Assembly: GCF_025399895.1 (NCBI RefSeq)
Contig: NZ_JAODUA010000007.1
Span: 186,001 to 250,000 of the forward strand
Reading direction: 5' to 3'
Source of the DNA: Streptomyces sp. ASQP_92
GTDB taxonomy: Bacteria; Actinomycetota; Actinomycetes; Streptomycetales; Streptomycetaceae
DNA: 64,000 bases
The notes beneath the pieces were generated by a model. It ran no database searches. It had not been told where the DNA came from and was given only the letters and a program-made list of their open reading frames with translations. A program made the translations under genes and the position numbers. Positions 8,401 through 15,700 of this stretch are shown one piece after another (position 1 is the stretch's first letter; each line of letters begins with the position of its first letter).

Positions 8401-9730
8401 CCACGTTGTCGCTGGAGGCGCCCCAGGTGAGCTTGATCTGTCCGGCGGCGGGCTCCGTGAAGGCGAGGCCCGAGGGCGCGGTCGGCGCCTGGGTGTCGCC
8501 CGAACTCCCCTTGCGGGTCACGGTGTTGCTGTTGGCCGACTGGTTGCCCGCCGCGTCCTTGGCCCGCACGTAGTAGGCGACCGTGGCGCTCGCGGGCTGG
8601 GCGTCGGTGTACGTGGTGACCGTGCCCGCGACGCTGGTGCGCAGCTCGCCGTTGGCGTAGACGTCGTACCCGGTGACGCCGGTGTTGTCGGTGGCCACGT
8701 CCCAGGTCAGCCGGATCTGGCCGGTGGCGGGCTCGGTGTAGGCGAGGTTCCTGGGCGCGGACGGAGGCTGGGTGTCCCCGCTCGTCGGACCGTAGATCTC
8801 CAGCTCGGAGAGCTGACCGCCGGGCTGCGCGGTGTTGTTGGAGATCAGCACCCGGACATGGCGGGTGGTGGCCGCGGTGAACGTGATCGGCACCGTGAGG
8901 CCGCCCGCCGGGGTGAAGTCATAGCCCTGCGAGGCGGTCAGATCGGAGAAGTCGGTGCCGTTGGCGCTGCCCTGGATCTTGAGGGTCTGGGTGCGGGCTC
9001 CCCAGCCGTCCGGCAGCTTGAGGACCACCTTGTCGACCGGCACGGTGGCACCCAGGTCGGCCTGGATCCACTGCGGGAAGGCCTTGTTGGCGCTCTCCCA
9101 GTAGGTCGCCTTGTTGCCGTCGTTGGCGTTGGCGGCGACATAGGTCTGGGTGGTGCTGCTCGCGGTGAGCGTCTTGCCGAGGGCGAGGTTGGTGCTGCTC
9201 GGCCCGTCGGCCGCGTGCACTTCGAGGGTGGAGAGCTGGGCCGCCTGCCAGCCGGTGTTCGCCGTGATGTCGATCCGTACGAACCGGGCCCTTGAGGCGG
9301 CGAACCCTATCTTCACCGTGTTGCCCGAGGCCTGCGTGAAGCTGTACGCGGCGGACCCCACCAGGGTGCTGAAGCTCGTGCCGTCCGCGCTGCCCTGCAC
9401 GGACAGGGTCTCCTTGCGGTCGCCCCAGGAGGCGGGGAGTTTCAGGACGACCTCGTCGATGGTGCTCGTGGTGGTGAGGTCGGCCTGGACCCACTGGGGG
9501 AAGGCGGTGCCGGCGCTCTCCCAGTAGGTGGACTGGTCGCCGTCGGTGACGTTCCTGGCGAGGTAGGTGCCGTTCGCGCCGGACGCCGACGCGGGCTTTC
9601 CGGCGGCGAGGTCCGGGCCGCCCGCCGCCGAGGCGCTGAGCGCCGGCCAACCGATCACGAACAGGCTGGTGGCGACAACCGCGGCGAGCACTCTCATCCG
9701 CGTACGCCATCTCCAACGGTGCGTTCTCAT
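5423..9730 (-). CDS. Secreted multidomain GH87 alpha-1,3-glucanase (mutanase/mycodextranase family)
   Basis: Extracellular endo-glucanase of 1435 aa, predicted to cut alpha-1,3-glucan (fungal cell-wall glucan, mutan) into nigero-oligosaccharides. In order: signal peptide (1-36, ending SASAA); two F5/8-type-C/discoidin domains (about 37-170 and 175-320); two near-identical fibronectin III domains (about 325-505); a third discoidin domain (about 510-640); two CARDB-like domains (about 645-860); a CBM6/35-like module beginning YEAEDGV (about 870-1010); and the C-terminal GH87 parallel beta-helix catalytic domain (about 1020-1435). ADGIN Asp1196 and GDD Asp1219/Asp1220 match in identity and 23/24-residue spacing the three catalytic aspartates I recall for Paenibacillus Agl-FH1. 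The ATG at 9730 opens a proper signal peptide, and upstream in-frame codons do not. It is transcribed separately from the regulator and importer genes but shares operator elements with them. Confidence 0.92.
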   Translation of the reverse strand: MRTHRWRWRTRMRVLAAVVATSLFVIGWPALSASAAGGPDLAAGKPASASGANGTYLARNVTDGDQSTYWESAGTAFPQWVQADLTTTSTIDEVVLKLPASWGDRKETLSVQGSADGTSFSTLVGSAAYSFTQASGNTVKIGFAASRARFVRIDITANTGWQAAQLSTLEVHAADGPSSTNLALGKTLTASSTTQTYVAANANDGNKATYWESANKAFPQWIQADLGATVPVDKVVLKLPDGWGARTQTLKIQGSANGTDFSDLTASQGYDFTPAGGLTVPITFTAATTRHVRVLISNNTAQPGGQLSELEIYGPTSGDTQPPSAPRNLAYTEPATGQIRLTWDVATDNTGVTGYDVYANGELRTSVAGTVTTYTDAQPASATVAYYVRAKDAAGNQSANSNTVTRKGSSGDTQAPTAPSGLAFTEPAAGQIKLTWGASSDNVGVSGYDIYADNQLLKSVAGDVTTYTDSRPVTVTVSYYVRAKDAAGNQSANSNTVTRNGSSTGDGSNLAVGKAITASSSTFTFVAANANDNDTATYWESAPGGYPSTLTVKLGANADTNTVVLKLNPDSGWGRRTQNIEVLGREQSASGFTSLVAAKDYAFDPSSGNTVGIPVAARVADVQLKFTSNTGATGGQIAEFQVVGVPSPNPDLEVTALTAIPSAPVESDAVTLAATVHNKGTSASPTTTVAFQLGGSKAATANVGALAAGASQTVSASIGTHDAGTYPLSAVVDPDNTVIEQNDTNNSFTGSPLVIKPVDSSDLIASGVNWSPSAPSAGQTVTFSVTLKNQGTLASTGGSHGITLTLLDDKGATVKTLTGAYSGTLNPGATAPPVSLGGWTAANGKYTAKVVIADDGNELPVKRANNTSAQAFFVGRGANMPYDTYEAEDGVTGGGAQVVGPNRTIGDLAGEASGRRAVTLNSTGNYVEFTTRADTNSLVTRFSIPDSAGGGGINASLDVYVNGAFRKAIDLSSKYMWQYGAEASPNNSPGSGGPRHIYDEANILLGDTVKAGSTIRLQKDAANSSTYAIDFINLEQVSQVPNPDPAAYAVPAGTAQQDVQNALDKVRMDTSGKLVGVYLPPGTYATSNKFQVYGKAVKLVGAGPWFTRFATPPDQENTDAGFDVQSSANGSSFTGFGFFGNYTSRNDGPGKVFNFANVANMTIDNVWVEHMMCLYWGTNTDHITIKNSRVRDLYADGINLTNGSSDNTISNVEARSTGDDSFALFPATDITNADETGNVFENLSALLTWRAAGFAVYGGSANTFRNLYAADMLTYPGLTIGTLKFGSIPALGFGTDPTNFQGISLVRSGGHFWGAQAFGALWMYSAEYVFQGIRISDLDITDPTYSGIMFQTKYNGSTPLNPIKDSVLTHVSISGAKKSGDAFDAKSGFGIWANELPEPGQGPAVGEVTFTDLKLSGNAQDIRNTTSTFKININP

Positions 9731-10153
9731 GTGTCCCCGATCTGCGCGACTAGGGTTTCTGCAGGAAAGAGCTAAGTATTTTGCGCTGAGCGGTGAGAGA
9801 GTTGCAGAGTTGTGTCCACGCGTCCATCCCTGCGACACAGCCGGAAAACCCCGGTCACGGGGTTCCCGGGCGAACCGGAACGATCGCTTTCCCCCCTGTC
9901 GTAGGCGCATGCTGGGGCTTTCCCGGCGGCACGACAGGCGCCCGCAAGATATCCGCAATTTACGCAAGCGGTTTTCATCGGGCCGTCGGCCCGTGTGGAC
10001 TCCTCTCCTGGGCACCCCGCCTCGGGCGGGTGAGGGCGCGGAGTGCGGGACGTGCGGGTCGCGGGTGAGGGGTCCGGGCGCGCGTCACGGAAACCGAGCC
10101 GTGATCCTTCGGGGATTTCGGGATGGGTAGCGGGCCGTCTAACGTGCCTGTCC
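9731..10153. other. Divergent intergenic region, glucanase / sensor kinase
   Basis: A 423-bp gap between two divergently transcribed genes, so it must contain both promoters. The only structured element I recognise is the triple CGCAA operator at 9943-9979. A weaker related motif (CGCAAAATACTTAGC on the minus strand, near 9764-9784) lies closer to the glucanase start. I could not assign -10/-35 boxes with confidence, and I see no small gene. Confidence 0.6.
9943..9979. promoter_or_regulatory. Composite LacI-type operator upstream of the GH87 glucanase
   Basis: CGCAA half-sites occur at 9943, 9954 and 9963. The last extends to ACGCAAGCGGTTTTCATC (9962-9979), which matches the inverse complement of the regulator-gene element at 14 of 18 positions. 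Half-site spacing (11 and 9) equals that in front of the LacI gene, and about 25 of 37 bases align across the whole block. It is 213 bp upstream of the glucanase ATG. Joint control of enzyme, regulator and importer by the local LacI protein is inferred from this. Confidence 0.6.
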
Positions 10154-11893
10154 ATGACCGCCCCACCGACCAGCACCGCCGCGCGACGGCGCCGTCTGGG
10201 CTGGCCGCGGCGCGTGTTCTCCCAGGTCCTGCTCATGCAACTGGCGGTCGCGGCCGGAGTCGCCGTGCTCGCCACCGGACTCTTCCTGGCCCCGCTCAGT
10301 GCCCAGCTCGACGACCAGGCCATGCGGCGCGCGCTCGCCATCGCCTCGGCCACCGCCGCCCAGCCGCGCGTCGTCGACGACCTGCTGTCCTCCCGGCCGT
10401 CCGCCGCGGGCCCGGTACAGGGCGAGGCGGAGCGGATCCGGCGGGCGACGGGCGCCGAGTATGTGGTGGTCATGGACACGCGCGGAGTGCGTTGGTCGCA
10501 CCCCGACCCCCGGCAGCTGGGGCAGGTGGTCTCCACCGACCCGGGCGACGTGCTCGCGGGCCACGACGTCATGGAGATCGACAGCGGCACGCTCGGCCGC
10601 TCCGCTCGGGGCAAGGTCCCGCTGCGGAAACCGGACGGGACGATCGTCGGCGCCGTGTCGGTGGGCATCGAGTACGACAGCGTGCGGGCCAGGCTCCTCA
10701 GCGCGATCCCCGGGCTGCTCGCCTATGCGGGCGGGGCGCTGGCGGTCGGCGCGCTCGCCGCCTGTCTGATCGCCCGGCGCATCCACCAACAAACCCGCGA
10801 CCTGGCCTTCTCCGACATCTCCGGGCTGCTGGCGGAGCGCGAGGCGATGCTGCACTCCATCCGCGAAGGCGTGGTGGCCCTCGACCCCGACGGCCGGATC
10901 AGGCTCCTCAACGACGAGGCGCAGCGCCTGCTGGGCGTCGGTCCCGAGGCGGGCGGCCGGGCCCTGGAGGAGGTGCTCGGCGCGGGACGGACGACCGAGG
11001 TGCTCGGCGGCCGGGTCGAGGGCACCGACCTCTTGACCGTGCGCGGTCAGCGCGTCCTGGTCGCCAACCGGATGCCGACGCAGGACGGGGGTGCCGTCGC
11101 CACCCTGCGCGACCGCACCGAGCTGGAGCGCCTGGGACGCGAGCTGGATTCGACGCGCGGATTGATCGACGCCCTGCGCGCCCAGGACCACGAGCACGCC
11201 AACCGGCTGCACACCCTGCTGGGGCTGCTCGAACTGGAGCTGTACGAGGAGGCCGTCGAGTACGTCACCGAGGTCGTCGGGGTGCACCGGACCACCGCCG
11301 AGCAGCTCACCGAGAAGGTCAGGGACCCGCTGCTCGCCGCCGTCCTGGTCGGCAAGGCGACGGTCGCCGCGGAACGCGCGGTGACCCTGAGCCTGTCCCC
11401 CGCCACCTGGCTGCCCGACCGGCTCGTCGATCCGCGCGGCCTGGTCACGGTCGTCGGCAACCTCATCGACAACGCGCTGGACGCGACGGCCGGCTCGCCC
11501 GGCGCCGCGGTCGAGGTGGAGCTCCGGGCACAGGGACGCACCGTGGTGGTGCGGGTCACCGACAACGGGCCGGGCATCCCCGCCGACCGCCACGAGCTGG
11601 TCTTCACCGAGGGCTGGACGACCAAGGAGCCCCCCGCCCACGGCAGACGCGGCCTCGGCCTCGCCCTGGTCGGCCGGTTCGCGGAGCGGATGGGCGGCAG
11701 CGCACGGGTCGGTACGGGGCCGCTGGGCGGGGCGGAGTTCACCGTGGTGCTGCCCGACGCGTTGAGTGAGGCACTGGGCGGCGACCCGACGAGTCAGGCT
11801 CCGGGCGAGCCGGGAACCGGGGCCGCGAGCGAGCCCGTGAGCGGCGGCGGGACCGGTCCGGACCGGAGCACGAACAGGGAGGGGACACCATGA
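10154..11893 (+). CDS. CitA/DcuS-type sensor histidine kinase
   Basis: Membrane sensor kinase of the citrate/C4-dicarboxylate family, 579 aa. Layout: a first transmembrane helix (about 25-48), a periplasmic PAS-like (PDC) sensor region with GAEYVVVMDTRGVRWSHP, a second helix (about 190-212), a cytoplasmic PAS domain (MLHSIREGVVALDPDGRIRL), the histidine box with DHEHANRLHTL, and a GHKL ATPase (NLIDNALDA, DNGPGIP, GRRGLGLALV). The C-terminal 40 residues are Gly/Pro/Glu-rich and unconserved. The ATG at 10154 was chosen because it starts a basic N-terminus ahead of the first helix; the ribosome site is weak. Its stop overlaps the start of the response regulator gene (ATGA). Ligand unknown; a citrate or dicarboxylate is expected from the family. 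Confidence 0.9.
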   Translation: MTAPPTSTAARRRRLGWPRRVFSQVLLMQLAVAAGVAVLATGLFLAPLSAQLDDQAMRRALAIASATAAQPRVVDDLLSSRPSAAGPVQGEAERIRRATGAEYVVVMDTRGVRWSHPDPRQLGQVVSTDPGDVLAGHDVMEIDSGTLGRSARGKVPLRKPDGTIVGAVSVGIEYDSVRARLLSAIPGLLAYAGGALAVGALAACLIARRIHQQTRDLAFSDISGLLAEREAMLHSIREGVVALDPDGRIRLLNDEAQRLLGVGPEAGGRALEEVLGAGRTTEVLGGRVEGTDLLTVRGQRVLVANRMPTQDGGAVATLRDRTELERLGRELDSTRGLIDALRAQDHEHANRLHTLLGLLELELYEEAVEYVTEVVGVHRTTAEQLTEKVRDPLLAAVLVGKATVAAERAVTLSLSPATWLPDRLVDPRGLVTVVGNLIDNALDATAGSPGAAVEVELRAQGRTVVVRVTDNGPGIPADRHELVFTEGWTTKEPPAHGRRGLGLALVGRFAERMGGSARVGTGPLGGAEFTVVLPDALSEALGGDPTSQAPGEPGTGAASEPVSGGGTGPDRSTNREGTP

Positions 11894-12567
11894 TCGATGT
11901 ACTGGTCGTGGACGACGACCCTCGGGTCGCCGACATCAATGCCGCGTACACCCGGAAAGTTCCCGGTTTCCGGGTGGTCGCGCAGGCGCATTCTGCCGCG
12001 GAGGCGCTCGCGAGGATCGCCGAGCATCCGGTGGACCTGGTGCTGCTCGACCACCACCTCCCGGATGAGAACGGTCTGACCTTCGTACGGGAGCTGCGCA
12101 GGCTGGGCCACCAGACCGACGTGATCATGGTGACGGCGGCCCGGGACGTCGCCACGGTGCAGGCGGCGATGCGTCAGGGCGCCCTCCAGTACCTGGTGAA
12201 ACCCTTCAACTTCGCCGGTCTGCGCGCCAAGTTGGAGGCGTACGCGGCGCTGCGCCGCACTCTGGACGGCGGCGGCGAAGCCGAACAGGCCGAGGTGGAC
12301 CGGATCTTCGGCGCGCTGTCCGTCCCCGCCGAACCCGACCTCCCCAAGGGCCACTCCCCCACCACGGCCGACCTGTTGCGCCGCGTCCTGAAGGAGGCCG
12401 AGGGCCCGCTCTCGGCCCAGGAGATCGCCGAGCGCGCCGGCGTGAGCCGCCAGACGGCCCAGCGCTATCTGAAACTCCTGGAACGGGCCGGCCGCGTACG
12501 GCTAAGCCTGCGCTACGGCGAAACGGGCCGGCCGGAGCACCGGTATGAGTGGGCCGCCTCGTTGTAG
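11890..12567 (+). CDS. CitB/DctR-type response regulator
   Basis: Cytoplasmic response regulator, 225 aa. The receiver domain has acidic pocket DDD (residues 8-10), phospho-acceptor Asp in LLDHHLP (about 55), and conserved Thr (MVTAA) and Lys (LVKPF). The C-terminus carries a winged-helix region with AQEIAERAGVSRQTAQRYLKLL, as in CitB/DpiA proteins. Translationally coupled to the kinase by a 4-bp overlap. It is convergent with the solute symporter gene 11 bp away, a common target type for this family. GGAGGGGACACC before the ATG serves as ribosome site. Confidence 0.92.
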   Translation: MIDVLVVDDDPRVADINAAYTRKVPGFRVVAQAHSAAEALARIAEHPVDLVLLDHHLPDENGLTFVRELRRLGHQTDVIMVTAARDVATVQAAMRQGALQYLVKPFNFAGLRAKLEAYAALRRTLDGGGEAEQAEVDRIFGALSVPAEPDLPKGHSPTTADLLRRVLKEAEGPLSAQEIAERAGVSRQTAQRYLKLLERAGRVRLSLRYGETGRPEHRYEWAASL

Positions 12568-12578
12568 GGCGGCCCGGA

Positions 12579-14177
12579 TCACACCGCCCCCGCTCCCGTG
12601 AGGGCCCGCACCTCCGCCTCCGCGTGCTTCGCCTCGTCCGGCACGTCCGGGGAGGTCACCGTGCCGAGCCAGCCCGCGAGGAAGCCCAGCGGGATGGAGA
12701 TGAGGCCCGGGTTCTGGAGCGGGAAGAACTGGAAGTCCGCGCCGGGGAAGAGCGATTCGGGGCTGCCCGACACCACCGGCGAGACCAGCACCAGCACCAG
12801 CGCCGGCACCAGACCGCCGTACACCGACCACACGGCGCCCCGCGTGGTGAAGTTCCGCCAGAACAGCGAGTACAGCAGCACCGGAAGGTTCGCGGACGCG
12901 GCCACCGCGAAGGCCAGACCGACCAGGAAGGCCACGTTGAGGTCCCGCGCCAGCAGCCCGAGCGCGATGGCCACCGCGCCGATCCCCACCGAGGCGAACC
13001 GCGCCACCGTCACCTCACTGCGCTGCTTCGCGTGCCTGCGCCGGAGCGAGGCGTACAGGTCGTGCGCGACGGACGCCGAGGACGCGAGGGTGATGCCCGC
13101 GACCACCGCGAGGATCGTGGCGAAGGCGACGGCGGCGACCACGGCGAAGAGAACCGTTCCACCGGTGGACCCCGCACCGCCGCCCAGGTCGTAGGCCAGC
13201 AGCGCGACGGCGGTGTTCCCGGCGGGGTTGGACGCCTTGACCGCGCCCGATCCCACCAGCGCGGCCGCACCGAAGCCGAGCACGATCGTCATCAGATAGA
13301 AGCCGCCGATGAGGCCGATGGACCACACCACCGAGCGCCGGGCCGCCCGCGCGGTCGGCACCGTGTAGAAGCGCGACAGGATGTGCGGCAGCCCGGCCGT
13401 GCCGAGGACCAGGGCGAGCCCCAGGCTGATGAAGTCGAACCGCGCCGTCCAGTCCCCGCCGTATTTGAGGCCCGGCGCCAGGAACTCCTTTCCGTGGCCG
13501 CTGTGTTCAGCCGCCGAGTTGAGCAGAAGGTTGATGTCGCCGTGGAAGCGCAGCAGCACCAGCACGGTGAGGGTGATGGTGCCCGCCATGAGCAGGACGG
13601 CCTTCACGATCTGGATCCAGGTGGTGGCCCGCATCCCGCCGAGCGACACATAGACCACCATCAGGGCGCCGACCCCGATGACCGTCCAGTTGCGCGCGGC
13701 GTCGCTGGTGCCGCCGAGCAGCAGGGCGACCAGGCTGCCCGCGCCGACCATCTGCGCCACCAGATAGAGAACGGACACGGTGACCGAGGAAGTTCCCGCC
13801 GCGATCCGCACCGGGCGCTCGTTCATACGGGCTGCGACCACATCGGCCAGGGTGAACTTGCCGCAGTTACGCACCAGTTCGGCGACCAGGAGCAGCACCA
13901 CGAGCCAGGCGACCAGGAAGCCCACCGAGTACAGCATGCCGTCGTAGCCGAACAGCGCGATGAGACCGGAGATGCCGAGGAAGGAGGCGGCCGACATGTA
14001 GTCGCCCGCGATGGCAAAACCATTCTCCATGGGCGAGAAGAGACGGCCGCCGGTGTAGAACTCCTCGGCGGAGCCGTGCCGGTTGCGGCTCACCCAGGTG
14101 GTGATGGCGAGCGTCGCCGCCACGAACGCGCTGAACAGCAGCAGCGCCAGAGTCTGATGGTCCCCGCCGACGATCAC
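12579..14177 (-). CDS. Sodium:solute symporter (SSS family, acetate permease ActP-like)
   Basis: Integral membrane cation/solute symporter, 532 aa, with about 13 hydrophobic segments and the ActP-group signature FYTGGRLFSPMENGFAIAGD followed by YMSAASFLGISG. The family moves acetate, pyruvate or related monocarboxylates with sodium or protons. The GTG start overlaps the stop of the upstream DUF485 gene (GTGA), a coupling typical of the yjcH-actP pair. Convergent with the CitA/CitB-like pair, which may control it. The missing loop residues cannot settle the substrate. Confidence 0.9.
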   Translation of the reverse strand: MIVGGDHQTLALLLFSAFVAATLAITTWVSRNRHGSAEEFYTGGRLFSPMENGFAIAGDYMSAASFLGISGLIALFGYDGMLYSVGFLVAWLVVLLLVAELVRNCGKFTLADVVAARMNERPVRIAAGTSSVTVSVLYLVAQMVGAGSLVALLLGGTSDAARNWTVIGVGALMVVYVSLGGMRATTWIQIVKAVLLMAGTITLTVLVLLRFHGDINLLLNSAAEHSGHGKEFLAPGLKYGGDWTARFDFISLGLALVLGTAGLPHILSRFYTVPTARAARRSVVWSIGLIGGFYLMTIVLGFGAAALVGSGAVKASNPAGNTAVALLAYDLGGGAGSTGGTVLFAVVAAVAFATILAVVAGITLASSASVAHDLYASLRRRHAKQRSEVTVARFASVGIGAVAIALGLLARDLNVAFLVGLAFAVAASANLPVLLYSLFWRNFTTRGAVWSVYGGLVPALVLVLVSPVVSGSPESLFPGADFQFFPLQNPGLISIPLGFLAGWLGTVTSPDVPDEAKHAEAEVRALTGAGAV

Positions 14178-14884
14178 CTGTTGGTCTCCCGTGTCGTTCC
14201 CTGTCCGTCGTTTTGCCGGGCCCCGCGCCCCGGATCAACCGACCGGTCGTACTGGCTGCTGTCACTGCCGCGACCACTGTGATTCCCGTAACTGCCCTGG
14301 CTGCGGCGGTCGTTCGGGCCGGGCTGAGCGTTCGGGCCGGGCTGAACGTTCCAGCCGGGCCGGCCGTTCAGGCCGGGACGGTGGTCCGGGGTGCTCCCGC
14401 TCCTCTGGTGCTGCCGGTGCTGCTGGTTCTGCTCGAAGACGACCCAGCGCAGCTCCAGTGCGGCCCGGTCCCGCCGCAGCCGCGCATGCCGCGCGTACGC
14501 CCAGGTCAACAGGAAGGTGGACAGGAACTGGGCCAGTCCGGCGACCATCGCCACATTCACCGCGCCGGCGACCGGGCGGGACATGAAACCGGGCGCGCAG
14601 ACCGCGGTGATCACATAGGCGAGATACCAGCCGAAGAAGGCGATGGCCGCCGGGACGACGAAGCGGCGGTAACGGCGGCGCACCTCCTGGAACGCCGCGC
14701 TGCGATGCACTTCGAGGTAGATCTCGGCCGGACTGAGGCGCTCGTCCTCGTCCGCGCGGTGCTGTGCGGGCACGGTCACGGGCCCCGGCTCGCCGTCCAC
14801 TTCGCCCCAGCCGGAGGCCAGGGCGTCATACCAGGGGTCGTCGATCCGCGCCGCCGCGGGATCGCACCCCTCCTGCTTCTCCAC
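14174..14884 (-). CDS. DUF485 membrane protein, partner of the symporter
   Basis: Small membrane protein of the DUF485/YjcH family, 236 aa. The DUF485 core (about 72-165) has the motif RRYRRFVVPAAIAFFGWYLAY and two transmembrane helices. An acidic N-terminal extension and a long low-complexity C-terminal tail flank it. The tail contains a six-residue repeat of the PGPNAQ type, encoded by an 18-bp tandem repeat. A GTG at 14884 with AGGAG 9 nt upstream is taken as start instead of an ATG 15 codons earlier. Translationally coupled to the symporter. The family role is unknown but is linked to actP-type transport. Confidence 0.82.
   Translation of the reverse strand: MEKQEGCDPAAARIDDPWYDALASGWGEVDGEPGPVTVPAQHRADEDERLSPAEIYLEVHRSAAFQEVRRRYRRFVVPAAIAFFGWYLAYVITAVCAPGFMSRPVAGAVNVAMVAGLAQFLSTFLLTWAYARHARLRRDRAALELRWVVFEQNQQHRQHQRSGSTPDHRPGLNGRPGWNVQPGPNAQPGPNDRRSQGSYGNHSGRGSDSSQYDRSVDPGRGARQNDGQGTTRETNR
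14311..14382. repeat. Four-copy 18-bp tandem repeat inside the DUF485 gene
   Basis: Consecutive units at 14311, 14329, 14347 and 14365 begin CGTTCGGGCCGGGCTGA, CGTTCGGGCCGGGCTGA, CGTTCCAGCCGGGCCGG and CGTTCAGGCCGGGACGG. The period is a multiple of three and encodes a Pro/Gly/Asn/Gln hexapeptide repeat on the minus strand, so copy changes keep the frame. Confidence 0.85.
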
Positions 14885-14962
14885 CGAACAACTCTCCTTG
14901 CCCACGACCGCGTTCGGCCGCGTGCCCAAGGATGTGCATAACGGACAGGCCCTGGGCCCGCC

Positions 14963-14999
14963 ATGCCCCCGACTTCACCCCATTAGGTGATGGGGGCAT
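14963..14999 (-). terminator. Terminator after the NarL-type regulator gene
   Basis: Inverted repeat with 8-bp arms ATGCCCCC (14963-14970) and GGGGGCAT (14992-14999), supported by an inner CACC/GGTG pair, directly after the response regulator stop at 15002. Confidence 0.6.
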
Positions 15000-15001
15000 C
15001 G

Positions 15002-15700
15002 TTACGCAGTGGAGTTGCCGGGAGGCCGGGACAGCCCGTGCCGGTAGGCGTACCGCATGGCCTGCACCCGGTCCCGCGCCCCCGTCTTGCCGAAGATGTT
15101 GTTGATGTGGGTCTTCACGGTGGCCGTCGAGATGTGCAGGGCCCGGGAGATCTCGGGGTTGGACATCCCCTCGGCGACCAGGCCGAGCACCTCGCCCTCA
15201 CGGGCGGTCAGCCCGTCCGGGAGCTCGGCCGGCGCGACGGGCGCGGGCTCGGGCGCCGTCACCCGCTCCAGGAGGCGGCGCTGGACGGAGGGGGCGAGCC
15301 CGGCCTGCCCGGCGAGCACGTCCTGTATCGACCGGACGATCTCGTCGCCGCCGGCGTCCTTGGTGAGATAGCCGCGGGCCCCGGCCCGCAGCGCCGGGAA
15401 GAGCGAGTCGTCGTCCGCGTACGTCGTGAGGATCACCACCTCCGTACCCGGGTGCTCGGAGCGGATGCGGCGGGTCGCCTCGACGCCGTCGCAGCGTGGC
15501 ATCCGCAGGTCCATCAGGACGACATCGGGGGCCAGTTGGGCCGTGAGGGCGACCGCCTCCTCGCCGTCCCGCGCCGAGCCGACGACCTCGACGCCGGGCA
15601 GCAGCCCGAGCAGCATCACGATGCCCTCGCGCACCACGGACTGGTCGTCGGCCACGACCACCTTGATCGTCCCCCGCGCCGCGGCCGCGCTCCCGCTCAT
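15002..15700 (-). CDS. NarL/FixJ-type response regulator (LuxR HTH)
   Basis: Response regulator, 232 aa. The receiver domain carries DD (about 18-19), phospho-acceptor Asp in VLMDLRMP (about 63), and Thr and Lys in ILTTYADDDSLF and YLTKDAG. The C-terminal LuxR helix-turn-helix has LTAREGEVLGLVAEGMSN and ISTATVKTHINNIFGK. Overlaps the kinase stop by 4 bp (ATGA) and is the last gene of a three-gene operon. Targets unknown. Confidence 0.93.
   Translation of the reverse strand: MSGSAAAARGTIKVVVADDQSVVREGIVMLLGLLPGVEVVGSARDGEEAVALTAQLAPDVVLMDLRMPRCDGVEATRRIRSEHPGTEVVILTTYADDDSLFPALRAGARGYLTKDAGGDEIVRSIQDVLAGQAGLAPSVQRRLLERVTAPEPAPVAPAELPDGLTAREGEVLGLVAEGMSNPEISRALHISTATVKTHINNIFGKTGARDRVQAMRYAYRHGLSRPPGNSTA

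Noticed and set aside
5333..9295. Very long open frame on the plus strand opposite the glucanase
   Set aside because: It is the complement of a GC-rich gene with strong third-position bias; its composition (Val/Gly/Arg/Asp-rich, no domains) is typical of antisense shadows.
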